From NCBI RefSeq assembly GCF_030732985.1, contig NZ_JASHJX010000014.1, positions 17,086-81,085 of the forward strand: a stretch of DNA of 64,000 nt. Direction: 5' to 3'. A program made the translations under genes and the position numbers. The notes beneath the pieces were generated by a model, which did no database searches, was not told the origin of the DNA, and was given only the letters and a program-made list of their open reading frames with translations. This document shows positions 53,583 through 62,893 of this stretch, in pieces. How positions within the stretch are numbered: the stretch's first letter is position 1; the number at the start of each line of letters is the position of its first letter. This stretch comes from Nioella sp. MMSF_3534. Its GTDB lineage: Bacteria > Pseudomonadota > Alphaproteobacteria > Rhodobacterales > Rhodobacteraceae.

Positions 53583-55472
53583 ATGGGCTATTCGCATGTC
53601 TACGCCGAAGCCAAGGCAGACCCTGACGGGTTTTGGATGAACGCCGCCGAAGCCATCGATTGGGTCACGCCACCCACCAAGGCACTCTTTGACGACAATG
53701 CCCCGCTGTATGAATGGTTTTCGGACGGCACGCTGAATGCCTGCTGGAACGCGGTGGATCGCCATGTGGAGGCCGGCCATGGCGAGCGCATCGCCATCAT
53801 CCACGACAGCCCCATCACCCATTCCAAGCACGAGATCACCTATAGCGAGCTGCGCGACCGGGTCGCCAGCCTTGCCGGTGCGCTGCGCGCCAAGGGGGTG
53901 GAAAAGGGCGACCGCGTCATCATCTACATGCCGATGGTGCCAGAAGCGCTGGAGGCGATGCTGGCCTGTTCCCGTCTTGGCGCGATCCATTCGGTCGTCT
54001 TCGGGGGCTTTGCCGCCAACGAGTTGGCCGTGCGCATCGACGATTGCCAGCCCAAATGCATCATCGCCGCCTCCTGCGGGTTGGAGCCGGGCCGCGTGGT
54101 CCACTACAAGCCGCTGCTCGATGGCGCCATCGACATGGCGGACCACAAGCCGGAATTCTGCGTGATCTTCCAGCGCGAACAAGAGGTTGCGCATCTGGAA
54201 GAAGGCCGAGATTTCGATTGGCACGGCTTCCAGTATGGCGTGGAGCCTGCCGAGTGCGTGCCCGTCGAGGGCAATCACCCGCACTATATCCTCTACACTT
54301 CCGGCACCACCGGCCAGCCCAAGGGCGTGATCCGACACACCGGCGGGCATATGGTGGCCCTGAACTGGACCATGCGGAACCTCTACGACATGAACCCCGG
54401 CGAGGTGTTCTGGGCCGCCTCCGACGTGGGCTGGGTCGTGGGTCACAGCTATATCTGTTACGCGCCGTTGACCTTCGGCTGCACCACCATCGTGTTCGAG
54501 GGCAAGCCCGTGGGCACCCCCGACGCGGGCACCTTCTGGCGGGTCATTCAGGATCACAAGGTCAAGTGCCTCTTCACTGCGCCCACTGCGCTGCGCGCCG
54601 TCAAGCGGGAAGACCCGCAGGGTGCGTTGATCGGCGACTACGATATCGGCTGCCTGGAATCCCTGTTCCTGGCTGGTGAGCGGGCCGACCCCGACACGAT
54701 CATCTGGGCGCAGGACAAGCTCGGCGTACCGGTGGTGGATCACTGGTGGCAGACCGAAACCGGCTGGTGCATCGCGGGCAATCCGCTCGGGATCGAGAGG
54801 CTTCCGGTCAAGATCGGCTCGCCCTCCGTGCCGATGCCGGGCTACGACGTGCAGATCCTCGACGAGGGCGGGCATCCGGTGAAGGACGGCGAGCTTGGGG
54901 CCATCGCGGTGAAACTGCCGCTGCCGCCGGGCACGCTGCCGACGCTGTGGAACGCCGAGGCGCGGTTCCGCAAATCCTATCTCGACCACTTCCCCGGCTA
55001 CTATGAAACCGGCGATGCGGGTTACAAGGACGAGGACGGATACCTCTACATCATGGCGCGCACCGATGACGTGATCAACGTTGCGGGCCACCGCCTGTCC
55101 ACCGGCGGCATGGAAGAGGTTCTGGCCAGCCACCCGGATGTGGCGGAATGTGCCGTGATCGGCGTGGCGGATCAGCTGAAGGGGCAGATGCCCATGGGCT
55201 TCCTTTGCCTCAATGCCGGGACGCAGAAATCTGCTGAGGACGTGGTTTCGGAATGCGTCAAGCTGGTGCGCGAGAAGATCGGCCCCGTCGCGGCCTTCAA
55301 ACTGGCCACCGTGGTGCAGCGGTTGCCCAAGACCCGCTCTGGCAAGATCCTTCGCGGCACCATGGTGAATATCGCCGACGGTAAGGATTATAAAATGCCC
55401 GCGACCATCGACGATCCGGCCATTCTGGATGAGATCACCGAAGCCCTGAAAGAGCTCGGCTACCCTAAGTAA
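53583..55472 (+). CDS. prpE: Propionyl-CoA synthetase
   Basis: Acyl-adenylate-forming enzyme that activates propionate (and to some extent acetate) to the CoA ester. 629 residues, as usual for PrpE. The N-terminal leader SHVYAEAKADPDGFWMNAAEAIDWVTPPTKAL resembles the propionyl rather than the acetyl type. Core motifs are YTSGTTGQPKGVIRHTGG (P-loop), WWQTETGWCI and the C-terminal YLYIMARTDDVINVAGHRLS with the acetylation-target Lys in PKTRSGKILRG. The ATG at 53583 follows GGAGGAG. No methylcitrate or methylmalonyl genes are adjacent. A hairpin terminator follows. Confidence 0.92.
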   Translation: MGYSHVYAEAKADPDGFWMNAAEAIDWVTPPTKALFDDNAPLYEWFSDGTLNACWNAVDRHVEAGHGERIAIIHDSPITHSKHEITYSELRDRVASLAGALRAKGVEKGDRVIIYMPMVPEALEAMLACSRLGAIHSVVFGGFAANELAVRIDDCQPKCIIAASCGLEPGRVVHYKPLLDGAIDMADHKPEFCVIFQREQEVAHLEEGRDFDWHGFQYGVEPAECVPVEGNHPHYILYTSGTTGQPKGVIRHTGGHMVALNWTMRNLYDMNPGEVFWAASDVGWVVGHSYICYAPLTFGCTTIVFEGKPVGTPDAGTFWRVIQDHKVKCLFTAPTALRAVKREDPQGALIGDYDIGCLESLFLAGERADPDTIIWAQDKLGVPVVDHWWQTETGWCIAGNPLGIERLPVKIGSPSVPMPGYDVQILDEGGHPVKDGELGAIAVKLPLPPGTLPTLWNAEARFRKSYLDHFPGYYETGDAGYKDEDGYLYIMARTDDVINVAGHRLSTGGMEEVLASHPDVAECAVIGVADQLKGQMPMGFLCLNAGTQKSAEDVVSECVKLVREKIGPVAAFKLATVVQRLPKTRSGKILRGTMVNIADGKDYKMPATIDDPAILDEITEALKELGYPK

Positions 55473-55498
55473 GCTGACTTCCAAGGGAAAAAACGTCA

Positions 55499-55526
55499 GG
55501 CCGGGTGCGAAATCGCCCGGCCTTTT
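55499..55526 (+). terminator. Intrinsic terminator after prpE
   Basis: A 7-bp stem GGCCGGG (55499-55505) with CCCGGCC (55516-55522), 10-base loop, then TTTT. It starts 27 bases after the stop. Confidence 0.85.
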
Positions 55527-55533
55527 CGCGTCG

Positions 55534-55548
55534 TTAACCAAATCTTAA
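55534..55548. promoter_or_regulatory. CtrA-type box upstream of the hybrid histidine kinase
   Basis: TTAACCAAATCTTAACC contains TTAA-N7-TTAA (55534-55548), with both half-sites in the full TTAAC form of the alphaproteobacterial CtrA consensus. It is 60 bases before the kinase start codon. Confidence 0.65.
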
Positions 55549-55607
55549 CCTAACTGACGGTTGCATGGTCACCGGGGGCGCAACGCTGCTTGGGCAGGGG
55601 ATGCGTG

Positions 55608-57116
55608 ATGAACAAGGACGGCGATAGGCCCGGTAGGAACCCGGAACCGAGCGATCTGGAGGCGATGCGCGACGCGCTGCGCCTTTATGGTCATGACATA
55701 CGCGCGGCGGTTTCCGATATCATCGGCGGGCTGCGGCTGATGGATGTGGACCGGCTACCGCCCGACGCCCAGACCCAGATCGAGCGGGTCCGCGTCGCGG
55801 GGGAAACCCTGGCCGAGCTGGTCGATGGCGCGATGATGCTGACCTCGGGCCGTGATGGTCAGGCCGCCGCCGCCAGCTTCGATTTCCGCAATTTCCTGGC
55901 CGGGATTGATCTGCGATGGTCGGGCCGGGCGCGTGAACAGGGGCTGACCTTCCGCGTCGAGATCGACCGGCATGTGGCCGAACGGGTGACTGTGGCCCGC
56001 ATCAAGCTGGATCGCATCCTCGGCAACCTCATCGCCAACGCGCTCAAGTTCACCGATGCCGGGCAGGTGGTGTTGTCGGTCTGGCAGCAGGATGGCGACA
56101 TGCATTTTCAGGTGCGGGATCAGGGCAGGGGGTTTTCCGATACGGCGCTGGAACGCCTGTTCACAGCGGGCGGGCGGCCAGAAGGGCAGGACCGGCCCGG
56201 CAGCGGCCTTGGGCTGCATATCTCCAAGGGTCTGGCGGATGGGCTTGGCGGGACCCTGCGGGTAGAGAACCTGCCCGAAGGCGGTGCGGATGTCACCCTG
56301 ACCCTGCCGCGGGCCACATGGGAATGCCGCGATCATGCGGCGAATATGCCGGACCTCTCTGACCTGCGCATTCTGGTGGCGGAGGATAATGAGACCAACC
56401 AGCTTCTGGTGCGCCAGATGCTCGACGCCATGGATGCGCGGATGATCCTGGCTCGGGATGGGCAGGAAACGCTCGACCTGCTGGCGCGTGAGCCCGTGGA
56501 TATCGCGCTTATCGACATTGAAATGCCGAAACTGTCGGGCATCGAGGTCATGCAGCGCCTGCGCGCCACGCCCGGTTTCGACACCCCCCTTGTGGCGCTC
56601 ACCGCCTATGTGATGCGCGAGAACCGGGAGGCGATCTACGCCGCCGGGGCGGACGGGGTCATTGCCAAGCCGATCCGATCCGTCACCGCCTTCGGGCAGG
56701 CAATCCGCCGTCATGTGGATCGGCGCGGCCCCGCGGAGGCCCCACCCCCTGTCACAGCCCTCAACGGAACGCTCGACCGCAACCGTTTCGAGGCGATCCT
56801 TCAAGCCGCAGGCCCGTCCGGGCGCGGCGAACTGCTCGACCACCTGTTGCAGGATTTGCGCAGCGTTCAGGACAGCCTGCAACACGCCGTTCACATAAAC
56901 GACACGGCCACCACACGGGCGCAGAGCCATATCCTGATCTCGCTTGCCGGGGCCATTGGCGCGGATCGCTTGCAGAACATGGCCGAGGCGTTGAACGCGG
57001 CGGCCCACAAGAACCGTCTGGCGGAGGCGAAATCGCTGGTTCAAAGCTGCGACGAGGCTCTGGCGGCTCTGATCACCCAGGTCGACCGCCGCGCGCGTCG
57101 AGAGGACCTTCTGTAG
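55608..57116 (+). CDS. Soluble hybrid histidine kinase with receiver and HPt domains
   Basis: Phosphorelay protein of 502 residues with no membrane span and no recognisable input domain. Order: a short histidine-phosphorylation region (LYGHDIRAAVSDIIGGLRL, H near residue 30) and an ATPase domain with N box RILGNLIANALKF and glycine boxes VRDQGRGFSD and GSGLGLHISKGLADGLGG. A receiver domain follows (ILVAEDNETNQLLVRQML; phospho-Asp in IALIDIEMP; conserved Lys in VIAKPIRS), then a C-terminal HPt-like helix bundle with QSHILISLAGAIGADRLQ, whose His fits the phosphotransfer site. The ATG at 55608 was preferred over an upstream TTG. A CtrA-type box lies upstream. Monocistronic; output partner unknown. 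Confidence 0.87.
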   Translation: MNKDGDRPGRNPEPSDLEAMRDALRLYGHDIRAAVSDIIGGLRLMDVDRLPPDAQTQIERVRVAGETLAELVDGAMMLTSGRDGQAAAASFDFRNFLAGIDLRWSGRAREQGLTFRVEIDRHVAERVTVARIKLDRILGNLIANALKFTDAGQVVLSVWQQDGDMHFQVRDQGRGFSDTALERLFTAGGRPEGQDRPGSGLGLHISKGLADGLGGTLRVENLPEGGADVTLTLPRATWECRDHAANMPDLSDLRILVAEDNETNQLLVRQMLDAMDARMILARDGQETLDLLAREPVDIALIDIEMPKLSGIEVMQRLRATPGFDTPLVALTAYVMRENREAIYAAGADGVIAKPIRSVTAFGQAIRRHVDRRGPAEAPPPVTALNGTLDRNRFEAILQAAGPSGRGELLDHLLQDLRSVQDSLQHAVHINDTATTRAQSHILISLAGAIGADRLQNMAEALNAAAHKNRLAEAKSLVQSCDEALAALITQVDRRARREDLL

Positions 57117-57183
57117 CGGAAGGCTTGCAAGCGCCGGAAGGCGGGACCACAGTGGGGGACACAGTTTCCGGAGGTTACCCCCC

Positions 57184-57576
57184 ATGTCCCTCGTCGATGA
57201 TGCCGCCCGCGTGCGCGAAAACGCCTATGTTCCCTATTCCCGCTTCAAGGTGGGGGCTGCTATTCGCAGCACGAAAGGAAACCTGTATCTCGGCGTCAAT
57301 GTCGAAAACGCCGCCTACCCGGAAGGCACCTGTGCCGAGGCGGGCGCGATTGCTGCGATGATCGCGGCGGGCGACAGCCGGATTGCGGAAATTGCCGTCA
57401 TCGCCGATTGCCCCGCGCCCGTGCCGCCCTGCGGCGGGTGCCGTCAGAAACTGGCGGAATTTGCCGATCCCGCGACACCCGTGACGCTGGCGACGACCGA
57501 CGGCAAGCGGCTGGAAACCACCGTGGGCGAGTTGCTGCCGGGGGCCTTCGGAATGGGCCATATGGAAGGGGTCTGA
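57184..57576 (+). CDS. cdd: Cytidine deaminase
   Basis: Zinc enzyme that converts cytidine and deoxycytidine to uridine and deoxyuridine. 130 residues, the normal short homotetrameric form. Zinc ligands are in GVNVENAAYPEGTCAEAGAI (Cys, with the catalytic Glu nearby) and CPAPVPPCGGCRQKLAEF (Cys pair). Start ATG at 57184 with GGAGGT upstream. First gene of a five-gene nucleoside-salvage operon with thymidine phosphorylase starting 3 bases after its stop. Confidence 0.95.
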   Translation: MSLVDDAARVRENAYVPYSRFKVGAAIRSTKGNLYLGVNVENAAYPEGTCAEAGAIAAMIAAGDSRIAEIAVIADCPAPVPPCGGCRQKLAEFADPATPVTLATTDGKRLETTVGELLPGAFGMGHMEGV

Positions 57577-57579
57577 ACC

Positions 57580-58887
57580 ATGGACGCCCGAGAGATCCTG
57601 GCGCGGCTGCGCGTTGGTGACGCGCTGACGCCTGAACATTTTCAATGGTTCGCCAAAGGGTTGGCGGATGGCACTGTCAGCGACTCTCAGGCCGGTGCCT
57701 TCGCCATGGCGATCTGCAAAACCCCCATCGGCAGGGACGCGCGGGTCAGTTTGACCCATGCGATGCGCGACACCGGGCAGGTTCTGGCGTGGGATCTCGA
57801 CGGCCCGATCGTGGACAAGCATTCCACCGGCGGCGTGGGCGATACCGTATCCCTGCCGCTGGCCCCGGCGCTGGCCGCTTGCGGGGCTTATGTGCCGATG
57901 CTGTCAGGGCGCGGGCTTGGCCATACCGGCGGCACGCTCGACAAGATGGAGGCGATCCCCGGCTACCGCGCCATCATCGGCAATGACGAGTTGCAAAGGG
58001 TCGTGCGAGAGGTGGGCTGCGCCATCGTCGGGGCCTCGGGCGAAATCGCTCCGGCAGATAAGAGGCTCTATGCGGTGCGGGATGTGACCTCGACCGTGGA
58101 AAGCATCGACCTGATCACCGCCTCGATCCTGTCGAAGAAGCTTTCCGAAGGGCTCGATGCGCTTGTTCTCGACGTCAAGACCGGGTCGGGGGCCTTCATG
58201 GTGGACCCCGCCGATGCGCTGGCGCTGGCGCAATCGCTGGTCGACACGGCGCAGGGGGCGGGCTGCAAATGCGCGGCCCTGCTGACGGATATGAGCCAAC
58301 CCTTGGCCACCACGGCGGGCAATGCGGTGGAGGTGATGGAGGCGATGGAGATCCTGACCGGATCGGGCGGGTCGCCCCGGATGCGGCAGGTGACCCTGTC
58401 GCTTGGCGGCGAATTGCTGGCGCTTTGCGGGTTGGCAACAGATGCGGCAGAGGGGGAAGCGAAGATCAACGATGCCCTCAACTCCGGCGCGGCGGCAGAG
58501 ATTTTCGGCCGCATGGTGGCCGCACTCGGCGGGCCAAGCGATTTTGTATCCCGCTGGCGCGACCGGTTGCCTGCGGCCCCGGTCATGGTCGAAATCATGC
58601 CGAAGGACCCCGGTCATGTCGCCGCCATCGACACCCGCGCCGTGGGCGAGGCGGTGGTGCATTTGGGCGGCGGACGGCTGGTCCAGACCGACAAGGTGGA
58701 CCCGGCTGTTGGCCTGACCGAGCTGGCCGGGATCGGTGAGCGGGTGGACCAATCCCGTCCTCTGGCCCGCATCCATGCCCGCAGCGAAGAGGACGCCCGC
58801 GCCGCCGCCGAAGCACTGCATCGGGCATACCGGCTGTCCGACAGCCCTGAGACCGCGCCGGCCCTCGTGCAGGAAAGGATTGCCTAG
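57580..58887 (+). CDS. deoA: Thymidine phosphorylase
   Basis: Phosphorolysis of thymidine or deoxyuridine to base and deoxyribose 1-phosphate. 435 residues (E. coli DeoA 440). Motifs: the phosphate/base site IVDKHSTGGVGDTVSLPLAP, the signature SGRGLGHTGGTLDKMEAIPGY and LDVKTGSGAFM. The start is 3 bases after cdd, and phosphopentomutase begins directly after its stop. It passes deoxyribose 1-phosphate to DeoB. Confidence 0.95.
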   Translation: MDAREILARLRVGDALTPEHFQWFAKGLADGTVSDSQAGAFAMAICKTPIGRDARVSLTHAMRDTGQVLAWDLDGPIVDKHSTGGVGDTVSLPLAPALAACGAYVPMLSGRGLGHTGGTLDKMEAIPGYRAIIGNDELQRVVREVGCAIVGASGEIAPADKRLYAVRDVTSTVESIDLITASILSKKLSEGLDALVLDVKTGSGAFMVDPADALALAQSLVDTAQGAGCKCAALLTDMSQPLATTAGNAVEVMEAMEILTGSGGSPRMRQVTLSLGGELLALCGLATDAAEGEAKINDALNSGAAAEIFGRMVAALGGPSDFVSRWRDRLPAAPVMVEIMPKDPGHVAAIDTRAVGEAVVHLGGGRLVQTDKVDPAVGLTELAGIGERVDQSRPLARIHARSEEDARAAAEALHRAYRLSDSPETAPALVQERIA

Positions 58888-60096
58888 ATGCCCCGCGCGT
58901 TTCTGGTTGTGATGGATTCCGTTGGCTGTGGCGGCGCGCCCGATGCGGACAGGTTCTTCAATGACGGGCATCCCGATACCGGGGCCAATACGCTCGGCCA
59001 TATCGCGGCGGCCTGCGCGGCGGGCAGGGCAGAGGAGGGGCGCAGCGGGCCGCTTTCCATGCCCAACCTCGCGGCGCTCGGGCTGGGGCATGCGGTCGGG
59101 CTGGCATCAGGCGATGACGCGCCGGGGTTGATGATTGAGCCGGAGGGTCTTTGGGGCGCGGCGACCGAGATTAGTCCGGGCAAGGACACGCCGTCCGGCC
59201 ACTGGGAACTGGCGGGCCTGCCGGTGCCCTGGGACTGGACCTATTTCAGCGACACGGAAAACAGCTTCCCGCCAGAGCTGATCGAAGAGGTCAAGCGCAT
59301 CGCGGGCACCGACGGCATCCTTGGCAACCGCCATGCCTCCGGCACGCTGATCATCGACGTGGAGGGTGAGCGGCACCAGAAAACCGGCTGGCCCATCTGC
59401 TACACCTCCGCCGACAGCGTCTTCCAGATCGCCGCGCATGAGGAGACGTTCGGCCTCGACCGGCTCTACGACCTCTGCGAGAAGCTGGCCCCGACACTCC
59501 ATGCGATGAAAGTGGGCCGGGTGATTGCGCGGCCTTTCGTGGGTCAGCCCGGTAGCTACACCCGAACGCCCAACCGCCACGACTACGCCATCATGCCGCC
59601 CGCGCCGACGCTGTGCGATTGGGTGCAGGGGGCAGGGCGCATGGTGCATGCCGTGGGCAAGATCGGCGACATCTTCTCCATGCGCGGGATCGACGATGTG
59701 GTGAAGGGGGCCGATGCCACGCTGATGGGGCATCTGGCGGACCTCGTGGACAGTGCCGAAGACGGCAGCCTGACCTTCGCCAATTTCGTGGAGTTCGACA
59801 GCATCTATGGTCATCGCCGCGATGTGTCGGGCTATGCGCGACATCTGGAATGGTTCGACGCGGAAATCGGCCCGATCCTGGCGAAGCTGCGCCCCGATGA
59901 TCTGATGATCTTCACCGCAGACCATGGCAACGACCCCACCTGGATCGGCACCGACCACACGCGCGAACGGGTGCCGGTGCTTGGCAAGGGGCCGCAAACC
60001 GGGCAGATAGGGCTTTGCGCCTTTACCGATGTCGCGGCGTCCATCGCGGCCCATCTGGGGGTGCCATCACAAGGACCGGGCAAGAGTTTCCTATGA
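58888..60096 (+). CDS. deoB: Phosphopentomutase
   Basis: Converts (deoxy)ribose 1-phosphate to the 5-phosphate form. 402 residues, alkaline-phosphatase superfamily. Metal ligands in RAFLVVMDSVGCGGAPDADRF at the start, the phosphate-accepting Thr region GKDTPSGHWELAG, and the late metal motif MIFTADHGNDPTWIGTDHTRE. Its start directly follows the deoA stop codon, and its end overlaps add by four bases. Confidence 0.95.
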   Translation: MPRAFLVVMDSVGCGGAPDADRFFNDGHPDTGANTLGHIAAACAAGRAEEGRSGPLSMPNLAALGLGHAVGLASGDDAPGLMIEPEGLWGAATEISPGKDTPSGHWELAGLPVPWDWTYFSDTENSFPPELIEEVKRIAGTDGILGNRHASGTLIIDVEGERHQKTGWPICYTSADSVFQIAAHEETFGLDRLYDLCEKLAPTLHAMKVGRVIARPFVGQPGSYTRTPNRHDYAIMPPAPTLCDWVQGAGRMVHAVGKIGDIFSMRGIDDVVKGADATLMGHLADLVDSAEDGSLTFANFVEFDSIYGHRRDVSGYARHLEWFDAEIGPILAKLRPDDLMIFTADHGNDPTWIGTDHTRERVPVLGKGPQTGQIGLCAFTDVAASIAAHLGVPSQGPGKSFL

Positions 60097-61076
60097 AGAG
60101 CATTCCCAAGATCGAACTTCACCTGCATCTCGAAGGCGGCGCGCCGCCCGCGTTCATCCGCGGGATCGCCAAGGAAAAGGGCACCGACCTCAGCCGCATC
60201 TTTCGCGAGGATGGCAGCTATTCCTACAAGGATTTCTGGCACTTCCTGAAGGTGTACGAGGCCGCAACCAGCGTGCTGACCACGCCAGAGGATTATGCCC
60301 GCCTGACCCGCGCCGTGCTGGAGGAAAGCGCCGAAAACGGGGTGGTCTATTCCGAAACCTTCATCAGCCCCGATTTCTGCGGCGGCGGCGATGTTGCCGC
60401 CTGGCGCGAATATCTGCACGCGATGGAGGAAACCGCGGCCAAGGCCGAGGTAGAGCTTGGCATCACCTTGCGCGGCATCATCACCTGCATCCGCCATTTC
60501 GGACCCGAGAAGGCCAAGCCCATTGCCGAATGCGCGGCCCAGACCAAGGGCAGCTTCATCACCGGCTTCGGTATCGCGGGCGATGAACTGATCGGCAAGC
60601 CCAAGGATTACCTCTGGGCCTTCGACTGCGCGCGCGAGGCGGGGCTGCGGCTGACCGCCCATGCGGGCGAATGGGGCGGGGCGGAAAGCGTGCGCGATGC
60701 GATCCGCGATCTGAATGTGGAACGCATCGGCCATGGTGTTCAGGCCATCACCGATCTCGCCCTTGTCGATGAGATTGCCGAGGCGGGCATCACATTGGAA
60801 TGCTGTCCGGGGTCCAATGTCTTCCTGGGTGTCTTCCCTACATGGCGCGAGCATCCCATTGAAACCCTGCGGGAACGGGGGGTGAAGGTGACCGTCTCCA
60901 CCGACGATCCGCCCTTTTTCCACACCACGATGTCCGCCGAATATGACCGCCTTGCCGACACGTTTGGCTGGGACGAGGAAATCTTTGACGAGATCAACGC
61001 CAATGCACTCGCCGCCGCCTTCTGCGATGAAGACACGAAGGACCGTGTGGCCAAGAAACTGAAGAAAGGGACCTGA
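60093..61076 (+). CDS. add: Adenosine deaminase
   Basis: Zinc hydrolase for adenosine and deoxyadenosine to inosine forms. 327 residues. The zinc motif is [11 protein letters not shown] at the N terminus; further motifs are [13 protein letters not shown] (catalytic His and Glu region) and [13 protein letters not shown]. The ATG at 60093 overlaps the deoB stop (ATGA); longer readings run into deoB. The upp gene overlaps its stop by one base (TGATG). Some proteins of this subfamily act on adenine instead, but the AGEWGG region favours adenosine. Confidence 0.93.
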   Translation: MKSIPKIELHLHLEGGAPPAFIRGIAKEKGTDLSRIFREDGSYSYKDFWHFLKVYEAATSVLTTPEDYARLTRAVLEESAENGVVYSETFISPDFCGGGDVAAWREYLHAMEETAAKAEVELGITLRGIITCIRHFGPEKAKPIAECAAQTKGSFITGFGIAGDELIGKPKDYLWAFDCAREAGLRLTAHAGEWGGAESVRDAIRDLNVERIGHGVQAITDLALVDEIAEAGITLECCPGSNVFLGVFPTWREHPIETLRERGVKVTVSTDDPPFFHTTMSAEYDRLADTFGWDEEIFDEINANALAAAFCDEDTKDRVAKKLKKGT

Positions 61077-61705
61077 TGCAGCATCTAACCGTCGTCGATC
61101 ACCCGCTGGTTCAGCACAAGCTGACGCTGATGCGGGAAAAGGACACCTCCACCGCCGTCTTCCGCCAGCTTCTGCGCGAGATCAGCCAGTTCCTGGCCTA
61201 TGAGGTCACGCGCGAACTGCCGATGACCACCAAGCGCATCGAGACGCCCTTGCAGGAAATGGACGCCCCGGTTCTGGCGGGCCGCAAGCTGGCGCTGATC
61301 TCGATCCTGCGGGCGGGTAACGGGCTGCTCGACGGGATGCTCGAGCTGATCCCCTCGGCCCGTGTGGGCTTTGTCGGGCTTTACCGCGATGAGAAAACGC
61401 TGGAGCCCGTTCAATACTACTTCAAGGTGCCCGATGAGTTGGGCGAGCGCATGGTGATCGCCGTCGATCCGATGCTGGCCACCGGCAACAGCTCGGTTGC
61501 CGCCATTGACCTTCTGAAACAAGCCGGGGCCACGAATATCCGTTTCCTCTGCCTTCTGGCCGCGCCCGAGGGCGTTGCCCGCATGCAAGAGGCGCACCCG
61601 GATGTTCCCATCGTGACAGCCGCGCTCGATAGCCATCTGAATGAAAAGGGTTATATCGTTCCGGGCCTAGGGGATGCGGGCGACCGCATGTTCGGCACAA
61701 AATAG
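61076..61705 (+). CDS. upp: Uracil phosphoribosyltransferase
   Basis: Makes UMP from uracil and PRPP, finishing the salvage route that begins with cdd and deoA. 209 residues. The PRPP-binding loop reads [22 protein letters not shown], with the upstream flexible loop and the C-terminal uracil-binding region [25 protein letters not shown] at the end. The start overlaps the add stop by one base. Last gene of the operon; no clear terminator is seen in the following 70 bases. Confidence 0.96.
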   Translation: MQHLTVVDHPLVQHKLTLMREKDTSTAVFRQLLREISQFLAYEVTRELPMTTKRIETPLQEMDAPVLAGRKLALISILRAGNGLLDGMLELIPSARVGFVGLYRDEKTLEPVQYYFKVPDELGERMVIAVDPMLATGNSSVAAIDLLKQAGATNIRFLCLLAAPEGVARMQEAHPDVPIVTAALDSHLNEKGYIVPGLGDAGDRMFGTK

Positions 61706-61775
61706 GCCATCGCCCCCTTTACCTGCGGACAATCCTCTGCCACTGTTTCCGGTACAGCAATGGGGGTTGTCTGGT

Positions 61776-62882
61776 ATGTATCTGTTGCGGGCCGTTTCTG
61801 GATTGGCCGTGGCGGCGATTGTCGCCGTTCCTGTATCCGCGCAAAGCATTGCGCAGCTTGGTGGACCGGCGGAAACGCCGCCTTCGGGCTATTCTTCTGA
61901 CCAATATGTCGACAGCCGGGGCTGCGTGTTCATTCGCGCGGGCTATGGCGGGCAGGAAACCTGGGTGCCCCGCGTGACGCGGGATCGGCAGCCGCTTTGC
62001 GGGTATGAGCCGTCTGGCGGCGGATCTGCCCCCGTGGCCGTGGCCGCGGCCCCGGAGCCCCCGGTCGAGGAGCCGACGGTCGAAATCGTCGTGGCCCCCG
62101 CAGCACCGTCCACACCCGCTGCACAGCCGCGCCCGGCGACCCCTGCACCGGTTGCCGTTGCGGCCGCGACTCCGGCCCCTGCCGCGCGTCCCACGCCTGC
62201 GCCACAGCCCGTCCGCGCGGTCAGCTGTCAGGGCCTGCCTGCGGGCGCCGCGCAATATATGCAGGGTTCCGGCCTGCGCTGTGGCCCTCAGGCCATCCAC
62301 CCCGCCGATGGCCAGCCGGTCCTGCGCGTGGCCGGTGCCGGATCGCCCTCGCGCCATGTGGATCTTGCGCCGGTCGTCATTCCCGAGGGCTACCGTCAGG
62401 CCTGGACCGACGGTCGCCTGAACGCCGCGCGCGGCCTGCCTTATGCCACGACCGAAGGCGATGCCGCCATGGCGCAGCTCTGGTCCGAGACCGTGCCGCG
62501 CGAGGCCGTTGACCCCGCTGCCGACGGCGTCGCCGTGAGCCGCGCAACGGCGGTTCCGGCCGCTGCGCCGCTGGTGACCCGCGCCTCTTCCACCCCGAAC
62601 ATCGCGGCGGAGGACAGCACGGCAGAGGCTCCGGCCATCAGGGTGCCCGCCGGTCACCGCTATGTGGAGATCGCCCGCTATTCCGACCGCGCCACAGCCG
62701 ATGCCGCGCGACTGCGCTTGCAGCAGCAGGGCATGGCCACGATGCTGGGGGGCGTCGCGCAGGACAGCGGCGACTTCAGCACTTTCGTGGTTCTGGCCGG
62801 GCCGTTCGATGACGCCGCGATGCTTGGGCAGACCCTGTCTGCTGCACGCGGGCTAGGCTATGGCGGGGCGGTCACGCGCTAG
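61776..62882 (+). CDS. Exported SPOR-domain protein
   Basis: A 368-residue secreted or periplasmic protein. A signal peptide (MYLLRAVSGLAVAAIVAVPVSAQS) is followed by a small Cys-containing segment (DSRGCVFIRAGYGGQETWVP), then a long Pro/Ala-rich linker (about 90-150). A second Cys-containing part (AVSCQGLPAGAAQYMQGSGLRCGP) follows, and the C-terminal SPOR domain (about 290-368; YVEIARYSDRATADAARLRLQQQG and FVVLAGPFD). SPOR domains bind denuded peptidoglycan at division sites. I chose the ATG at 61776 because it starts the signal peptide. The partner or enzyme activity is not visible. Confidence 0.85.
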   Translation: MYLLRAVSGLAVAAIVAVPVSAQSIAQLGGPAETPPSGYSSDQYVDSRGCVFIRAGYGGQETWVPRVTRDRQPLCGYEPSGGGSAPVAVAAAPEPPVEEPTVEIVVAPAAPSTPAAQPRPATPAPVAVAAATPAPAARPTPAPQPVRAVSCQGLPAGAAQYMQGSGLRCGPQAIHPADGQPVLRVAGAGSPSRHVDLAPVVIPEGYRQAWTDGRLNAARGLPYATTEGDAAMAQLWSETVPREAVDPAADGVAVSRATAVPAAAPLVTRASSTPNIAAEDSTAEAPAIRVPAGHRYVEIARYSDRATADAARLRLQQQGMATMLGGVAQDSGDFSTFVVLAGPFDDAAMLGQTLSAARGLGYGGAVTR

Positions 62883-62893
62883 GGGCGGCGGGG

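Noticed and set aside
53439..55541. 700-residue minus-strand open frame over prpE
   Set aside because: Antisense to a full propionyl-CoA synthetase with all motifs; composition bias only.
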